62,000 bases of DNA from Apostichopus japonicus. Its lineage: Eukaryota; Echinodermata; Holothuroidea; Aspidochirotida; Stichopodidae. Below the pieces are notes generated by a model. That model was not told the origin of the DNA, did not search any database, and was given only the letters and a program-made list of their open reading frames with translations. Of this stretch, positions 12,373 through 25,081 are shown piece after piece; the stretch's first letter is position 1, and the number at the start of each line of letters is the position of its first letter. Made by a program: the position numbers and the translations under genes. The stretch spans positions 24,544,876-24,606,875 of the forward strand of contig NC_092567.1 in the NCBI RefSeq assembly GCF_037975245.1. The letters are read 5' to 3'.

Positions 12373-12800
12373 TCACATAACACATGAACAAAACTTAAAA
12401 CAAGAAAGAAATACTGTTTAAGAAAAGTCACCCGAGAAACGAGCCTGCGAGAGGCAACGTAAACCAAACTACTGATCCATTTAAGAAAGAAACTACAAGA
12501 ATACAAGAAAACAAGATCACGTGACCTCCGACTCCATCAGTACGCTATAGCAGTATATATTGTGTAACCTACACAATAAATTGTATAGAAAACCAGCCTC
12601 GTAGATTCCGGAGATTAATTTAAGCAGATGTTTTGCATATTTCAAATTTGCATACGAAAAAATATCTAGTCTAGTCTCTTCTTGGTCATTCAATTTGATT
12701 TGGTTACCTTACATTTTACTTATGTGTTTACTTACGGCGTTGAATAGTATCTTACAGGTGGTGGTGGGCGGTGCATAGCCACATGCTTTACAATTTTAGT
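11208..12800. other. Upstream region of paralog A
   Basis: Expected to contain the promoter and any 5' UTR exon of paralog A, but no TATA box or start site can be assigned. A G run lies at 11286-11299 and a TA array at about 12340-12369. A balanced-composition patch at 11790-11940 gives a minus frame containing ADCKVGNGCNADGYTSVNV. This could be a stray exon, but nothing identifies it. Confidence 0.4.
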
Positions 12801-12806
12801 GTAAAG

Positions 12807-13048
12807 GATAATTGGGTCTTAGATATGGGTTCACTCTATATACCAACCAAGATAGTTGGCTAAGATCGCTTCTCAGCCTTTTGGCGAAGATCATGTGTAG
12901 TATCTGTTCCCTTCGGGAATGGTGATGCACACCTGAGGATGATCACACAGTCACAGTGCCGATGCAAGGGGACTGGGGTTAGAAGCGGATCAGTCGTTCA
13001 GTAGTTTGGTTTTCGTGCACAGGTTCTTTCCTGGGCTTTCTTTTCCTG
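12807..13048 (+). repeat. U2-snRNA-headed repeat, unit 1
   Basis: Bases 12865-12909 match the first 45 nt of U2 snRNA with about three differences (atcgcttctc, ttttggcgaagatcatgtg, tagtatctgttc). After that the sequence is not U2. It has a small stem-loop (tcccttcggga) and a body with cacacctgaggatgatcaca, agtcacag and gcaaggggactgggg. There is no Sm site or later U2 stem-loop. An upstream piece (ggttcactc, agatagttggcta) is shared with unit 2. Best read as a SINE-like element with a U2-derived head. Confidence 0.7.
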
Positions 13049-13086
13049 GACTTTTTCTTAAAACGCATGCTATATAATTTTGACGT

Positions 13087-13335
13087 AGGGATAATTGTGT
13101 CTTAGAAATGGGTTCACTCCACGAACCAAGATAGTTGGCTAAGATCGCTTCTCGGCCTTTTGGCTAAGATCATGTATAGCATTATGTTCCCCTTCTAGGG
13201 GAGCCGTGATACACACCTGACATCGATGACCACACAGTCACATTCTTGATGTAAGGGAACTGGGGTTGAGGAGCGGATCAGTTGGTTCGTTGTTTGGTTT
13301 TTCGTGTCCAGGTTCCATCTTGGGTTTTTTTGGGG
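13087..13335 (+). repeat. U2-snRNA-headed repeat, unit 2 (tandem)
   Basis: Starts about 280 bp after unit 1 and has the same layout. The U2 head runs 13144 to about 13189, with an exact ttctcggccttttggctaag. Then comes a stem-loop (cccc ttct agggg) at the same position as unit 1's but with different paired bases, then the shared body with cacacagtcaca and ctggggttga. Confidence 0.7.
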
Positions 13336-14322
13336 GGGGGGGATTTCGTGGGCTAAGGTAACATATTAACATTTTTTCTCACATCCAAGACTAGTTTACC
13401 ATAGCCCATCACCATATTGTACAAATCCAATATTAAAATGCAGGTGTTCATCCATAATTTTAAATTGTTTAATTTTTTTAAAGTAAAACAAGTGCAGGGC
13501 ATATACATGGAGAAGTATAAGTCTTTCCGCAGGGAAATTCTTCACACAGGCATATGCTTACTTCGCTCATTTCAAGTAGTGTTATACTTATATCAGTGTG
13601 ATATCAAGGGGCCCTTTGGTTTTAGAAGGACATTAGCTTCTGTTACTTCTCAACCGTCCCATTAGATTTATTACTCTATATATGGAAAAGACCCGTATGT
13701 ATATTGCACAATCCACTTTGTATATAACCCGCAGAATTTTTTTTACAGCCGTTACAATTCGACCCTGCGTCTTTGTAAATCTATTGCGCCTCTTTTATCA
13801 TCCATGCGTTCTTTTACTACTTGGGTGCTGTGGAATACAATGATTTATATAACAGCAGTAACTATAGGCTAGCTATTTATAGTTGAAGATCCAACTTCAC
13901 ATGCACTATTATTAAATTTGCTGGTATATGTTGGGAGGGGGTGGAGGGGGAGACGGGGGGATGGCAGGGGGCGGGGATGGCAGGGGATACGAGGCGGTGG
14001 CAGGGGAGTACTGATGATCTTTCAAGAGAACTATCATCTTGGGCTCTTATGAGATTTTTCTGACGAATATCTCCACCAAATGGCTAAGAAAAAGCTTGCT
14101 CTGGTTTTGCGATATTGTAGTTAAATCGTGTCTGGGAGATGTCATTATTGATATTTTTGGTGACATATAGTGACGCTAGGATCTGGAACTATATTAATTT
14201 CTCTTTTTGTTTTTCTTTTCATGAATTTCAATGTAGAATGCTGACAGTGTCGACATCGAAGCTAATGTCATCATAAAGTCATGTAAACAGCTTCGGTGTT
14301 TTAGATTTAGCATTTTATATTA

Positions 14323-14642
14323 GAGGGAGTGAAGACTCGCGCACAAAGAAAGTATTATATACCATGCACCATCGATCCCAGAAAATACACACACAGCTTG
14401 CTACCGTCGGTAATTAGACACTAGTGTACAGTCAATACAAATATACAGCTACGGTCAATACCCACAACACAGTGTACATAGCAGCGATGCACATCTCAGG
14501 TCTAGATAAAAGATAACAAGGTATCACGTTTCATTACTGTCTGCATTTTGTAGCGACAAGAAGAAAACTTCACTTGCAAGCAACGGAAAGTTTACTGTTT
14601 CAGAGCGCGGCACGCGGTTGGGCGAGTCTTCAATGCATTTAA
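14323..14642. mobile_element. MITE with TTAA flank and TGAAGACTCGC ends, copy 2
   Basis: Same family as 9454-9819: left end gtgaagactcgcgcacaaag, right end ggcgagtcttcaatgcattt, followed by ttaa at 14639-14642. The left TTAA has decayed. About 320 bp. Confidence 0.7.
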
Positions 14643-15064
14643 AGCCATCTACAATTACAGAAAATAAACATTACAATAAATAAAAGAAAAATCATAAAAG
14701 ACTGAAGCACATGTGACTAGATGATATCATATTTAGACTTGATCAATCAAAGAAATATTAAATCTGTGATATTAAATCTGTGATATATCTCAAACGGAAT
14801 AAGATTGTTCTTATGTAACGTTCACCAGCGGCGTAGTTGATATACTTCGAAGTTAGATGTTCGGAAGCCTAGAAACTTCAGTGGTAGAAATAAGATTAAG
14901 ACAGGAATTTCTGCAGTTGCAGTTAACTAATATATTTACAATCTACTTCACTGTAGCATATCAAATGCTCTGAACAAAATATTCACAATAGGCAAACGAT
15001 AAATGATAGGTTTAGATTCTCAGCTCAGAATGACATACTGGGATTAAAACTCCCCGTCCTTATA

Positions 15065-15750
15065 TACAACATCGAGGTAAATGAATCTGGAGGATTCATG
15101 TCAATTGGGCGCGCGCGTACCATGCATGGAGGGTCATGTGATGTGTCCCAGGGTGGTACCAAACTGATACTTCTCTGTAGCAGTTCGAGAACAGTGTTAG
15201 TGACTTCGTGAAAGATTTGCACCAAGACGGATCGAACATGGGAAGTAACGGCGTAAGAAGGTACTGGTACTTCAGGCCTACGAAATAGTGCTAATATGCT
15301 AACGTTCAACCTTATTCTCTTGAATGAAGGCAGGCCTTCTACATAATAGATCTTACTTATTAATACAGCTCCAGGGGCAAGCTTTGTCTCATATGGCCTA
15401 ACGTTAATACTACTTGCTATAAGTGAATGTAGAAATGGGAAATGTGGGGAAATGTTTAGTTCAGTGCAACCACGGAATTCTCCATGGAACAGAGCCTAAT
15501 GCTGCTCGACGGGAATATAGCTATCACGTTAGGCTACAGGCACGGTTTTTGCTAGGTAACGGGTGTCGTCTGCTGCTCTAAGCACGCATACACATTTACG
15601 TACTAGTTGGGTGAAATCATCATGCGTAATGGGGAGAGTAATATATTAGTACCACCCTGGAACACATCACATGACCCTCCATGCATGGTACGTGCGTACG
15701 CGCGTATTTACTGTGTGATAGTTTCTCCAGATTCATTTACCTCGATGATT
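15065..15750. repeat. Inverted repeat with arms of about 95 bp
   Basis: The segment at about 15070-15165 (catcgaggtaaatgaatctg, then ccatgcatggagggtcatgt) is repeated in reverse complement at about 15648-15748 (acatgaccctccatgcatgg, then cagattcatttacctcgatg). The spacer is about 480 bp. It could be a foldback or MITE pair. There is no coding signal in the arms. Confidence 0.7.
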
Positions 15751-15782
15751 ACAACTCTGGAGGTCGCACAAGCCTCCTATGT

Positions 15783-16472
15783 TAGCTGTTCTCTCCATGT
15801 ATGCATTAGCTGTGATATCTCTAATATGTAAACTGTGCTATCTCTTATATATTAACTGTGCTATCTCTAATATGTTAACTGTGCTATCTCTAATATGCTA
15901 ACTGTGCTATCTCGAATATGTTAGCATCTGTTAGCTGTGCTATCTCGAATATTTTAACTGTGCTATCTCAATTATGTTAGCATATCTGTTAGCAGTGCTC
16001 TCATATGTTAACTGTGGCATCTCAATTATGTTAGCACATGTTAACTGTGCTATCTCGAATATGTTAGCATCTGTTAGCTGTGCTATCTCGAATATTTTAA
16101 CTGTGCTATCTCAATTATGTTAGCATATCTGTTAGCAGTGCTATCTCTAATATGTTAAATGTGCTATCTCAATTATGTTAGCATATATGTTAGCTGTGCT
16201 ATCCCAATTATGTTAGCATATATGCTAACAGTGCTATCTCTAATATGCTAACAGTGCTATCTCTAATATTTTAACTGTGCTATCTCAATTTTGTAAGCAT
16301 ATATGTTAGCTGTGCTATCCCAATTATGTTAGCATATATGTTAGCTGTGCTATCTATAATATCTTAGCATATGTTAGCTGTGCTATCTCGAATATTTTAA
16401 CTGTGCTATCCCAATTATGTTAGCATATATGTTAGCTGTGATATCTCAAATATCTTAGCATATTTTAGCATG
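15783..16472 (+). repeat. AT-rich minisatellite (gttagctgtgctatctc units)
   Basis: Roughly 690 bp of degenerate 25-27-bp units built from tgtgctatctcnaatatgtt and agcatatatgtta, often as two alternating variants forming a higher-order unit. Noncoding. Confidence 0.85.
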
Positions 16473-17433
16473 TAAGCTATAGTACTGTACTAGGGAATAG
16501 GCACGGTCGCGTGACCACAAACCAATTGCCAGAAAGCTAACGGTTGCAACACGGTCAGATTCACGGACCAGATACATAGAATAATTAACTGACAATACTC
16601 CAATTATAACACTTAGTTGTTTAGGCAAGCTGTTCATGGCAGTTGCCTTTACCGATATAATGATACTTGGTATTGTGTCTCATTTCAAGCGCAAATAGCA
16701 TAGATCTGTAGTAAATTCATTGAGATTGGATAGAAGTATAATTATACCTTATAAGTGTATGCCCAAAGAAAAAAATATAAACGGCCAATAAAAAAATGTA
16801 TAAACAAGTATGAACGGTGAAAGGAGACAATAAGAATTACGGAAACGAGATTAAAGCGTATAACTTAGTTCAATATACAGATATATGAAGGAAAAAAAGT
16901 ATAATAATATCAATAAAAAAAACAAAAAAAAATGCAACGACCATGACAACAACAAAAAGAACGTAAATAACAACAAAAACAAAAACAATACAAAACAGTC
17001 AATATGATAAGTAGAATACAAAAAGGTAACTTACATCAAATGTCTCGCCCATTTTGTGTATGGTGACTGACAAATCCCTGTTTTTTGGAAGTTTCGTAAT
17101 ATAATATAGGTACGCGCGCGCGAGAGAGAGTGACCACGCTGGTACCCAACAGACCGATTGTCTATATACTGGTGCTTGGACTGACCCTTATTTTTTTTTA
17201 TTTCTCCAGGTGCGTCGTGCTATAACCGCGACGGACAGAGATCATGATACAGGTTGACATATATATACTGTACCATCAAACCTACCAACCTTTTTTTTTA
17301 AAATATCTTTTGCGCTAAATCACACCGAATGCCATCAGATACACGCTTCGCTTTTACGTTTGAACTTACAATTTACAGAATTCAGTAGATGCACTTTTCT
17401 TGAGGAAACCATAAAAGTTGAAATGCAATTAAA
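16473..17433. other. Noncoding intergenic stretch
   Basis: A-rich low-complexity DNA (notably 16860-17030, rich in acaaaaac) and a short gcgcgcgag tract at 17114-17128. No gene or structured element recognised. Confidence 0.4.
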
Positions 17434-17780
17434 GGTATGCTGTATTGGCCCCAAGTATGCTAGATATTCAAATATGGTCACTTTTGGTCAAAATTCTTAA
17501 ACTGTGTTTATTACAACCTTCGAAGATATTTTTTCCTCACTTGGACAATCAGTCATCTTGTATGTTTCTTAAAAATGTCTGTGAAAAATTTGGAGAGTAA
17601 AGACCTCCAGGAAAGTACTTTTTGAAAACTTTTAGCAATTATAGCTTGCTATAATTTGGGGCCTATACTGACTATCTTTAAACTACTATTTTACGAGTAA
17701 ATGAATCAGAATATAAAACCTATACTGACTATTTTTAAACTACTATTTTACGAGTAAATGAATCAGAATATAAAACTAAC
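17434..17780. repeat. Dispersed repeat family D, copy 1, plus a 58-bp tandem duplication
   Basis: Begins ggtatgctgtattggcccca and ends near gctataatttggggcctata. Matches 25082-25410 and 27190-27525. Immediately after it, tgactatctttaaactacta through ataaaac is tandemly duplicated (17664-17722 and 17723-17779). Confidence 0.7.
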
Positions 17781-18246
17781 TTTATGGCACCTTAACGTTA
17801 AGCTTTTCACGGCGGGGTGGGCTGTTAACCCCACGCCCAACCCCAACCCCCAACTTGGAGGACCAGCGGTTGTATTTAGTCAGGCTTTTCCACTGCATGA
17901 GAAACTTTATGGCACGTTAACTCCTGTAACTTTGTCCCAGTCATACTGCAGGATCGAACTTATTTCTCATTTCGTGGTCCATGTCCGCTATCGTTTGCAC
18001 CATTTGTTGTAAGGATTCATGAGAGGGAATCATAATGTAAAGAACATGTATGAACGGTAAAATCCCTTAGTCAGGTAGCGTGGCCAGAATATTAGGAAAA
18101 AAATATGCATTACAAAAGTACACGACACCGATTTATCGTTTAGTTTTGCACCTAAAGTATAAGAAAATAGCGCCATCCTTCTTCTCATCGAACGAACTGC
18201 TGGGGTACTTTGGAAGTTTGGTGTCTGTCATGGGGTCATTCTAAAC

Positions 18247-18612
18247 CAGGGGTGGGCAACCTACGTCCCGCGGGCCACATTCGGCCCGCCAGTGATTTTT
18301 TTGCGGCCCGTGAGATGTCTCAAGAAAAATATCAATCTATTTTTACATCATCCCAAAAAAAAAACGAGCTAGCTGCTTAGAATTTATCGGCACTAACGAT
18401 GCTGTCAGGTAGGCCTATTATCCCCATTAATTATCAACTGTACTGTATTGGCATTATGTTTTTGTGAATACAGATTAAGTACACACCTACTGCTTGAAAG
18501 TTCTCGGAATCAAAGGTTTGAAATCAACAGCAGATCGTTGGTTAGGTGCGGCCCAGTCAATATTTCACTCCTTATATCTGGCCCATTTATTCAAAAAGGT
18601 TGCCCACCCCTG
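18247..18612. mobile_element. hAT-type MITE with perfect 8-bp target duplication
   Basis: Ends caggggtgggcaacct and aaggttgcccacccctg are inverted repeats of the classic hAT non-autonomous type. The 8-bp flank ttctaaac is perfectly duplicated (18239-18246 and 18613-18620). The element is 366 bp, with no transposase. Confidence 0.93.
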
Positions 18613-20260
18613 TTCTAAACGATGTTTGACAACTTGACCTGAGTATACCGTGTTCTCAGCTCACTTTGTTTTTGGATATTAGACTTATTGTACAAATACA
18701 TCAGCGTGAGTACCAGTACATGTATAATTCCGTTTGGTATACAAGTACCAGTATAAGGCTTCAATCGCGAGCGAGGTCTTTATTATCTTGTTTTAGTATC
18801 TACGCATGTACGTGTACTGAGTACGAGTTATTACCTTTGAAAGCAAAAATGCAAATAAAATAAAACGCATTTAGCTTATCCCATAGAAAACTTTTTATTA
18901 TAAAGATATAAAGATAAGGCAAACTTTACATTAACGAAATCTTGAATTTAGACATTTTTTTTATTTCATTCAGTTCATCAGCTGTTACTACTAGTAAAAT
19001 ATAGCACAATGGAGAGTTTTCGTGAACCCTTCACAGCGCTTATTAGATAAATTTGATGCAGAAACTAGAGTACATTTTATGTGTTGGAAAATAATAATAA
19101 GTGATTATATATTTTTGAGTTATAAAACCACAAAAACCGGTTGAAACTGTAAGCTTTATATGTATATGCCATATCCCAGCTTCGATTATAATGAATTACT
19201 AAGCTATCTTCCCCGCCTTCATAAGACGGGTCTAGCAATTCGATCCCAAGTCGGAATATTATACAATCTAAGCAGCTCATTTTTGTCACAAGACTGTGTG
19301 ACCAACACCATCGTTAACGTTAACCGTTTTAGTTCCAAATGTTACACTATCATCGCACTGATTTAAATGAAATGGTACGTACACACGTCCGTAGAAACAA
19401 ATTTCTCCTCTTGATTTTCCAATATCATTTTACAATCGCTGTGAAAATAGGAAGTTCGAATAATCCTTTAGCTAATCGCATGTCGAGTCTCTGGCTGGGT
19501 ATTAAAAGCAATATCTCTTGTCTTCCTTTACGATAGACGCGGCGGCATCGACTTCATTTTCTCTATTCTGATAACGGACGAAGTCACCACAGTTTTAAGA
19601 GCGCTCTTTATAAAACGAGAAATATGTGGGCTTCCATTTCCTGTCCTGTTACGTTAGACGTGTTGTGTATTAATTAAAGGGAACAGAGCGTAGTGATATA
19701 AAGAAGGTATTTCACGATATTATAATTATCACAAATCGTTCGTTTTGCACCGGGGACTTTTCGTAAAGAATCGAAAGTAAGTTACATTCTTCTGTTTTTA
19801 TTTTTTGTTATATATATATTGTTTAATTTACAAGTTAACGGTTATTCATATTTCGCTAATTAATGTTTGACCGCATTTACGACTTGACCTATTTTCCTAG
19901 TTAAGGTTTTCAGTTTCGATCCTCTCATGGTCTAGATTTTAGTCTCGGCCATACCATACAAAAGAAAACAAGACATAGATTGTTAAGCTTCGCTTCTGTA
20001 AATTTGTTTCAACGTTGTACTGTTAGTAGATAGTGTGTTGTATGTTTAATATTTTATAGGCATTTATGTTTTTGCTTTGTGTTCGTATAGCATCAGTAAT
20101 CTTGTTATGGCAATATTTTACAACAGTATAGGCCATACGTGACCTGTCTGTACGTCTATACGGAAGGCTTGAGCATAAACTCACAGTTTCAAAGTTTCGA
20201 AATAGGCGGCCATCCATTTATACAAGTTATGACGTCATACGTCCTCATTCACCTGATATC
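18613..20260. other. Noncoding intergenic stretch
   Basis: No gene recognised. It contains scattered gagtacnagtac words near 18705-18830, low-complexity AT tracts, and a composition that does not sustain long frames. Confidence 0.4.
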
Positions 20261-20261
20261 A

Positions 20262-20680
20262 GACTTGTAGTACGAGTACAACAGCATGAGTACGAAATTA
20301 CTAATACAACTTGAAATCCCCAAGATGTAAGTACAGGTATGAGTACAAGATTCTGAGCGCGAGTACGTCCAAAATGCCCCCATGCAGTAAGAATACCAGT
20401 ACATATCCCTGACCGAGCTAGTACAAGTATTGCTGATATGAGTACAACTCTTGCTGATATACTACAAGCCTATACAGTATAAGCCTATACAGTATAAGCC
20501 TATACAGTATAAGCCTATTCAGTATAAGCCTATATAAACAGTATAAGCCTATATAAACAGTATAAGCCTATACAGTATAAGCCTATGCAGTGTAAGCCTA
20601 TGCAGTATAAGCCTATACAGTATAAGTCTATACAGTATATACGCCTATACAGTATAAGCCTATCAGCTTTGAGTCTGTTC
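20262..20680. repeat. Degenerate gagtacaa array followed by a 15-bp minisatellite
   Basis: 20262-20470 has recurring gagtacaag/gagtacg words at irregular spacing. 20462-20660 has about a dozen near-perfect 15-bp units (cctatacagtataag) with a few 19-bp variants. Confidence 0.85.
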
Positions 20681-20697
20681 AATACATACGAGATCAA

Positions 20698-21059
20698 GGG
20701 CGTAGGAACCGGGGGGGGGCTGGGGGGGGGGGCGCCAGCCCCCAGTGAAAAATTTGGGGGCGGAAGTATCATTCCGCCCCCCCCGCTCCGCAAGTCAGAA
20801 AACCCCTTTTTCATTTCCAAATGAGAAAAAATCTCATTTGGAGCACCAAATTGCATTTAAGGCCAGGTGAAAATGCAAAATTCTTTACAAAATGGAGTGG
20901 GAGTTGAAGTGTGCTATATTGCACCAAATTGCATCTGAGGCCACCTGGAAATGCAAAAAAAATCCAAAGGGGAGGGGGACAACCCCTCCCCTTAGACCAC
21001 TCCCCCAGGCCGGCCATCAGTCTTCAGCCCCCCCACTCAAAAGTACCTTCCTACGCCAC
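20698..21059. mobile_element. MITE with GGCGTAGGAA ends
   Basis: The inverted ends are ggcgtaggaa (20699-20708) and ttcctacgcc (21048-21057). The interior has long G and C runs and two gcaccaaattgcat repeats. Related fragments occur at 21905-21960 and 23930-23975. No coding capacity. Confidence 0.65.
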
Positions 21060-21420
21060 TGTACGAGATGTAATGACCCTTTTCATCATTTGATCCGAAC
21101 TGCCGAACTTTGTTTCTTCACGGAATTGATCTTTTTCCTTTTCTCCTAGTTGATTTATGGTATGCAGTCAACATAATTTATCATCGGAAATAATAAAAGT
21201 GAAACAAATTGTTGCACGTTTCGCAAGTTGAGCGTTATAGATTAAAAACCTGTATACATGCAGGGTTATCAATTGAAAACGATGCTGACATACTGCCTAC
21301 AGGCTTTATCATAAAAACTGTGACATTCTAGTGTATATAAAAATGTGCTACATGATAGTAATAAGGTTATAACTAATCTCTGACGTATATATAAACTCGA
21401 TATGAATGAAGTTTATGCAC

Positions 21421-21457
<37 letters not shown>

Positions 21458-23880
21458 TTATGTATATGTAAAGTATATGCAATTTCATGCATTATACCAT
21501 ATAACAGAGCTCCCGACTGACCCGCATTTCGCGGGTTGGACCCGCATTCTAACACCCAAACCCGCTGACCCGCGCAAGCGTCCGAAAAACCCGCATTGTA
21601 ATTGTCAAGTATACATAAAAAATTGCATCAAATTTTGACTTAGCAACCATCATTTCTTGAGCATTTAGCATAATAGAGTATAAAACCTCCTTTACAGCAT
21701 CATTTGAACCTCAAATTAGCCTATCTTTCTTTTCATTGGGGCGAGCAGCAAACATTTTCATGCCACGGGAAAGAATGAATTATCACCTACTATTCAATTT
21801 ATTGATGTTACACACAAAAAAATGCATATTTCTCAGAAAATTTTGGCTGACAAAAGCGTTTCTAAGTGCCACCATTTTACATGTAGGCATCACCAGGATT
21901 AAAAAAAAATCCCATAGAACACCCCCTCCCCTTATACCCCTCCCCCAGGACGGCGATTCGTGGCATGGACCAGCAATTGCCTTCTCAAGAGTTGGGAGCT
22001 ATGTATAAGCCATACCGCCTGTTACGTAATCGCATTTTAGGGGGTGGGGGAACAAACGTTTGGTGACGTCCGTTCTTTGAGAATGTTTGTTTCGATTAGG
22101 GGGCTTAGATGCAAATGGTTCTACAATTCCCATCATTTAAATAACCGTACATTATTGTTTACGTCATTGTGTCTTCGATCATCTACAGCTCATAATTGAC
22201 CTCAAGCGAATATTTCCACACATATCGGCATAGCTTCGTATACAAAGCATATTGCCATGGCAACTTCATTCCTTATTTAAGCTGAAAATGAACAGTCGAT
22301 GAACATAGTCCACAGGTCGAGACCCAATGTTTCGTAGCACCGTCATGTAGATATGCCAACGACCGCATCATACCAGAGAGTATCAAACAAGCAGAGAGTT
22401 GCCTCCTGGGTATACAGCCTTGGCATGTACGGGTAACTGAAGTTCCATGGTAATGACTTGTGATAGACCTATAATTGAGGCACGAAACAGTGTCGTCGAC
22501 GGACGGTTTTATGTTAAATATATTCGTCGTAATGAGCACATAAAAATTATATTGTTGGAGTCTGCGCTATAGTTCAAAATCCCCGAGGGAACACTCTTAG
22601 ACGAGAGAGCAAAAACCAAATGAAAAATAATATTTAATAAAAATTCAGGTCGACTAGCTCTCATGTCGTAAATTCACACGAGTCCAAAACCTAGCTCACG
22701 GCGAACACTCATATTATTTTAATATTACCTGAATACAGATTTGAAAAAGGAAAACGGGTTATTTTACAGACATTGATCACTACAATAGAAAAGGTATCGC
22801 CTATGTGCAGAGGACGCCCCTGACATGTGAACGAACTTAACAGACGTTCCTACGTTATACGTATGGGTGACCCTTATATTTAAGGCGGTATGCATTTGAT
22901 ATGTGTATCCCAAAACAATTGGGTCACTTTCAAAGCCACTTCTCGGGTCAAGAAGTCCCTTGTTGATCAATATAGTGTGTCATCTAAGTTGGTGTTACTG
23001 GTAGACAGCTGGCTGACGAAGTTTAAGGCCTTTCTTTTTGTTTAAATTATTCAAGAGTTCTTTAAGTAGGGTTATCTCCTAAAATAAATTGATGTTGACA
23101 TGTGAGATCCCCTTTCGTAATTACGTTTTCATCGATTTTGTTTTCTCTGTTATAAATTTCCTAGAGCTCTTTACCTGAGTACTAACTGTATGATATTGCT
23201 CAACCTATTAATAATATTATTAATAGGAAAATGTGAGCACGAAATCAAACATATTCTCCATTATCATATTAAGTATGATTTATTCTTCTACATTTGTTTT
23301 TCGAAAATTCGATAAAGCATGTTTAAAATAAAGGGCAATATTTCGTATTGATTTATTATGAAATGTTTACATTAAACTATGATTATATAAATACTGCAAC
23401 GATGAATATAAGCCAATGTATTAGAAACGTACATAACAACTGCAGTAGTGTGCAGTCATGCGTATAAACCAATATACGTCGTTGTGCAGTGTACAAATAA
23501 CGATTTATATATGTGGAAGTCGTAGGCCTATATACGCGATCCTTCTTGTGTATTATGTTGTCAATTGTGCCATTTAATATACATTATAAGAACAATACTA
23601 GAATCAATGTGGGTATGGAGCAATCAATTAAAAACTGTACCCGATAACTGCATGGGTGATAAGTATAGGCTAAACATCATTTCGGCGTTCGATAGACAGA
23701 AAAGATCAACCATTACGTTTAATTACGAAAACTACGGACTATTTCTCCAGCAAGTATTTTATCTTCCTAATAATGCTACTATATTTATACATTAATAACA
23801 TGAATATAACTTCAAACCATTATGAAAAGCACTATAGCCTATATGAAATTTGCACACAACAACTGGTCGACTATAGTAAT
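21060..23880. other. Noncoding intergenic stretch
   Basis: Contains a short TA/TG microsatellite (21420-21460), a patch of repeated acccgcatt and cccgc words (21518-21600), and a C-rich fragment related to the MITE at 20698 (21905-21960). No gene recognised. Confidence 0.4.
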
Positions 23881-23882
23881 GT

Positions 23883-24353
23883 GACCATATTTGCCTGACT
23901 GGAATCAGGGACATTTATTGAGTGACTGATATGGGGGAGGGGTCTAAGGGGAGGGGGTGTCCCCCTCCCCATTGGAAAATTTTCAAATGCCTAAGGTGCT
24001 TAGATGTAAAATGGTGATACTTAGAAGCACTTTTTAAATCAATTTTATTTTCAAAAATGTAGCTTTTTCTAAGATGAAATTTACTTACTTTACGAAAGAG
24101 TGCTAGGCTAGATCGATCTAGCATATTCTACTTTACACTGGCCCACCTGAAATACTGGTTAGTTCCGTTCTGCGACTGCACACTTGACTAAATTTTGTTT
24201 TTACAATTATTTTACGAATAATGTGGGATATTTTCGAAATTCCTGAACATTTTGACGAATCGGGGACATTTTCGGGGGCACTTGTTCATCGGGGACAGCA
24301 CACTGTAATCGGGGACTGTCCCCGAAAATCGGGGACGTCTGGTCATCTTAGAC
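23883..24353. mobile_element. Possible MITE with TGACCA ends and repeated atcggggac
   Basis: Starts tgaccatatttgcctgactg and ends cggggacgtctggtcatctt, giving short inverted ends (tgacca/tggtca). The right part repeats atcggggaca several times in both orientations. The left part carries an insertion-like block related to 21905-21960. Boundaries are approximate. Confidence 0.45.
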
Positions 24354-25081
24354 TATAGCCTTTTATATATGATACACATATCTCGCGTTGCGTAGCGGAA
24401 ATGTTTATTTCTTTCTAATTTGTTTGTATTTTGTGCTACTCGATATTTTCTTACCGTACATTATATGTCTTTGTACAGTAACTGTTTACTAAATTACTGT
24501 TATTAATACGATAAATACTACACACCTCTATTATGACGGAAATAGCGTAACATTACACAAAATAATAGAGCGATTTAGTAAACCAAGAAAATATGTCTTG
24601 GAACTATTAAAGTGAACAAAACTTCTTAAAGTTACTATTTATTCGCAATCATGCCACTTAATGAGCTCTATTAAGCGTGTTAAATTGAACTATACGGAAG
24701 GAAAACAACACTAATTGACGGCATTTAGGAATCATTAGAAGAAGCTCATGGATTGTTCATTTTGTGTTGTCGAGTTTATACCTTCTTGGTGGCGTTTTTT
24801 GATCCTTCAACAGATTGATATACTTGAAATTTCTGACATAAGCGGTGGCAATACAGATAACCTTTTTGAAACATCATCATGCAATACCAATTGAAGGAAA
24901 CAGTTGTTCAAACTAAATATGCTATAATTGTCAAAAACTTTGAAAATGTATCACTTTTTTTAGCAATTGAGTGTCGTAATTTTTACTTCGTGTTATGCCA
25001 AGCTTATATTTAGTTATGGGACAATGATTACTGGTCATCACTTCGAGAGATACGATATCTATATTTTTTATCATTATATCG

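Noticed and set aside
12865-13335. Functional U2 snRNA genes
   Set aside because: Only the first ~45 nt match U2. The Sm site and the 3' stem-loops are absent.
20462-20660. CRISPR-like regular repeats
   Set aside because: Units are contiguous 15-bp minisatellite repeats without unique spacers, in animal DNA.
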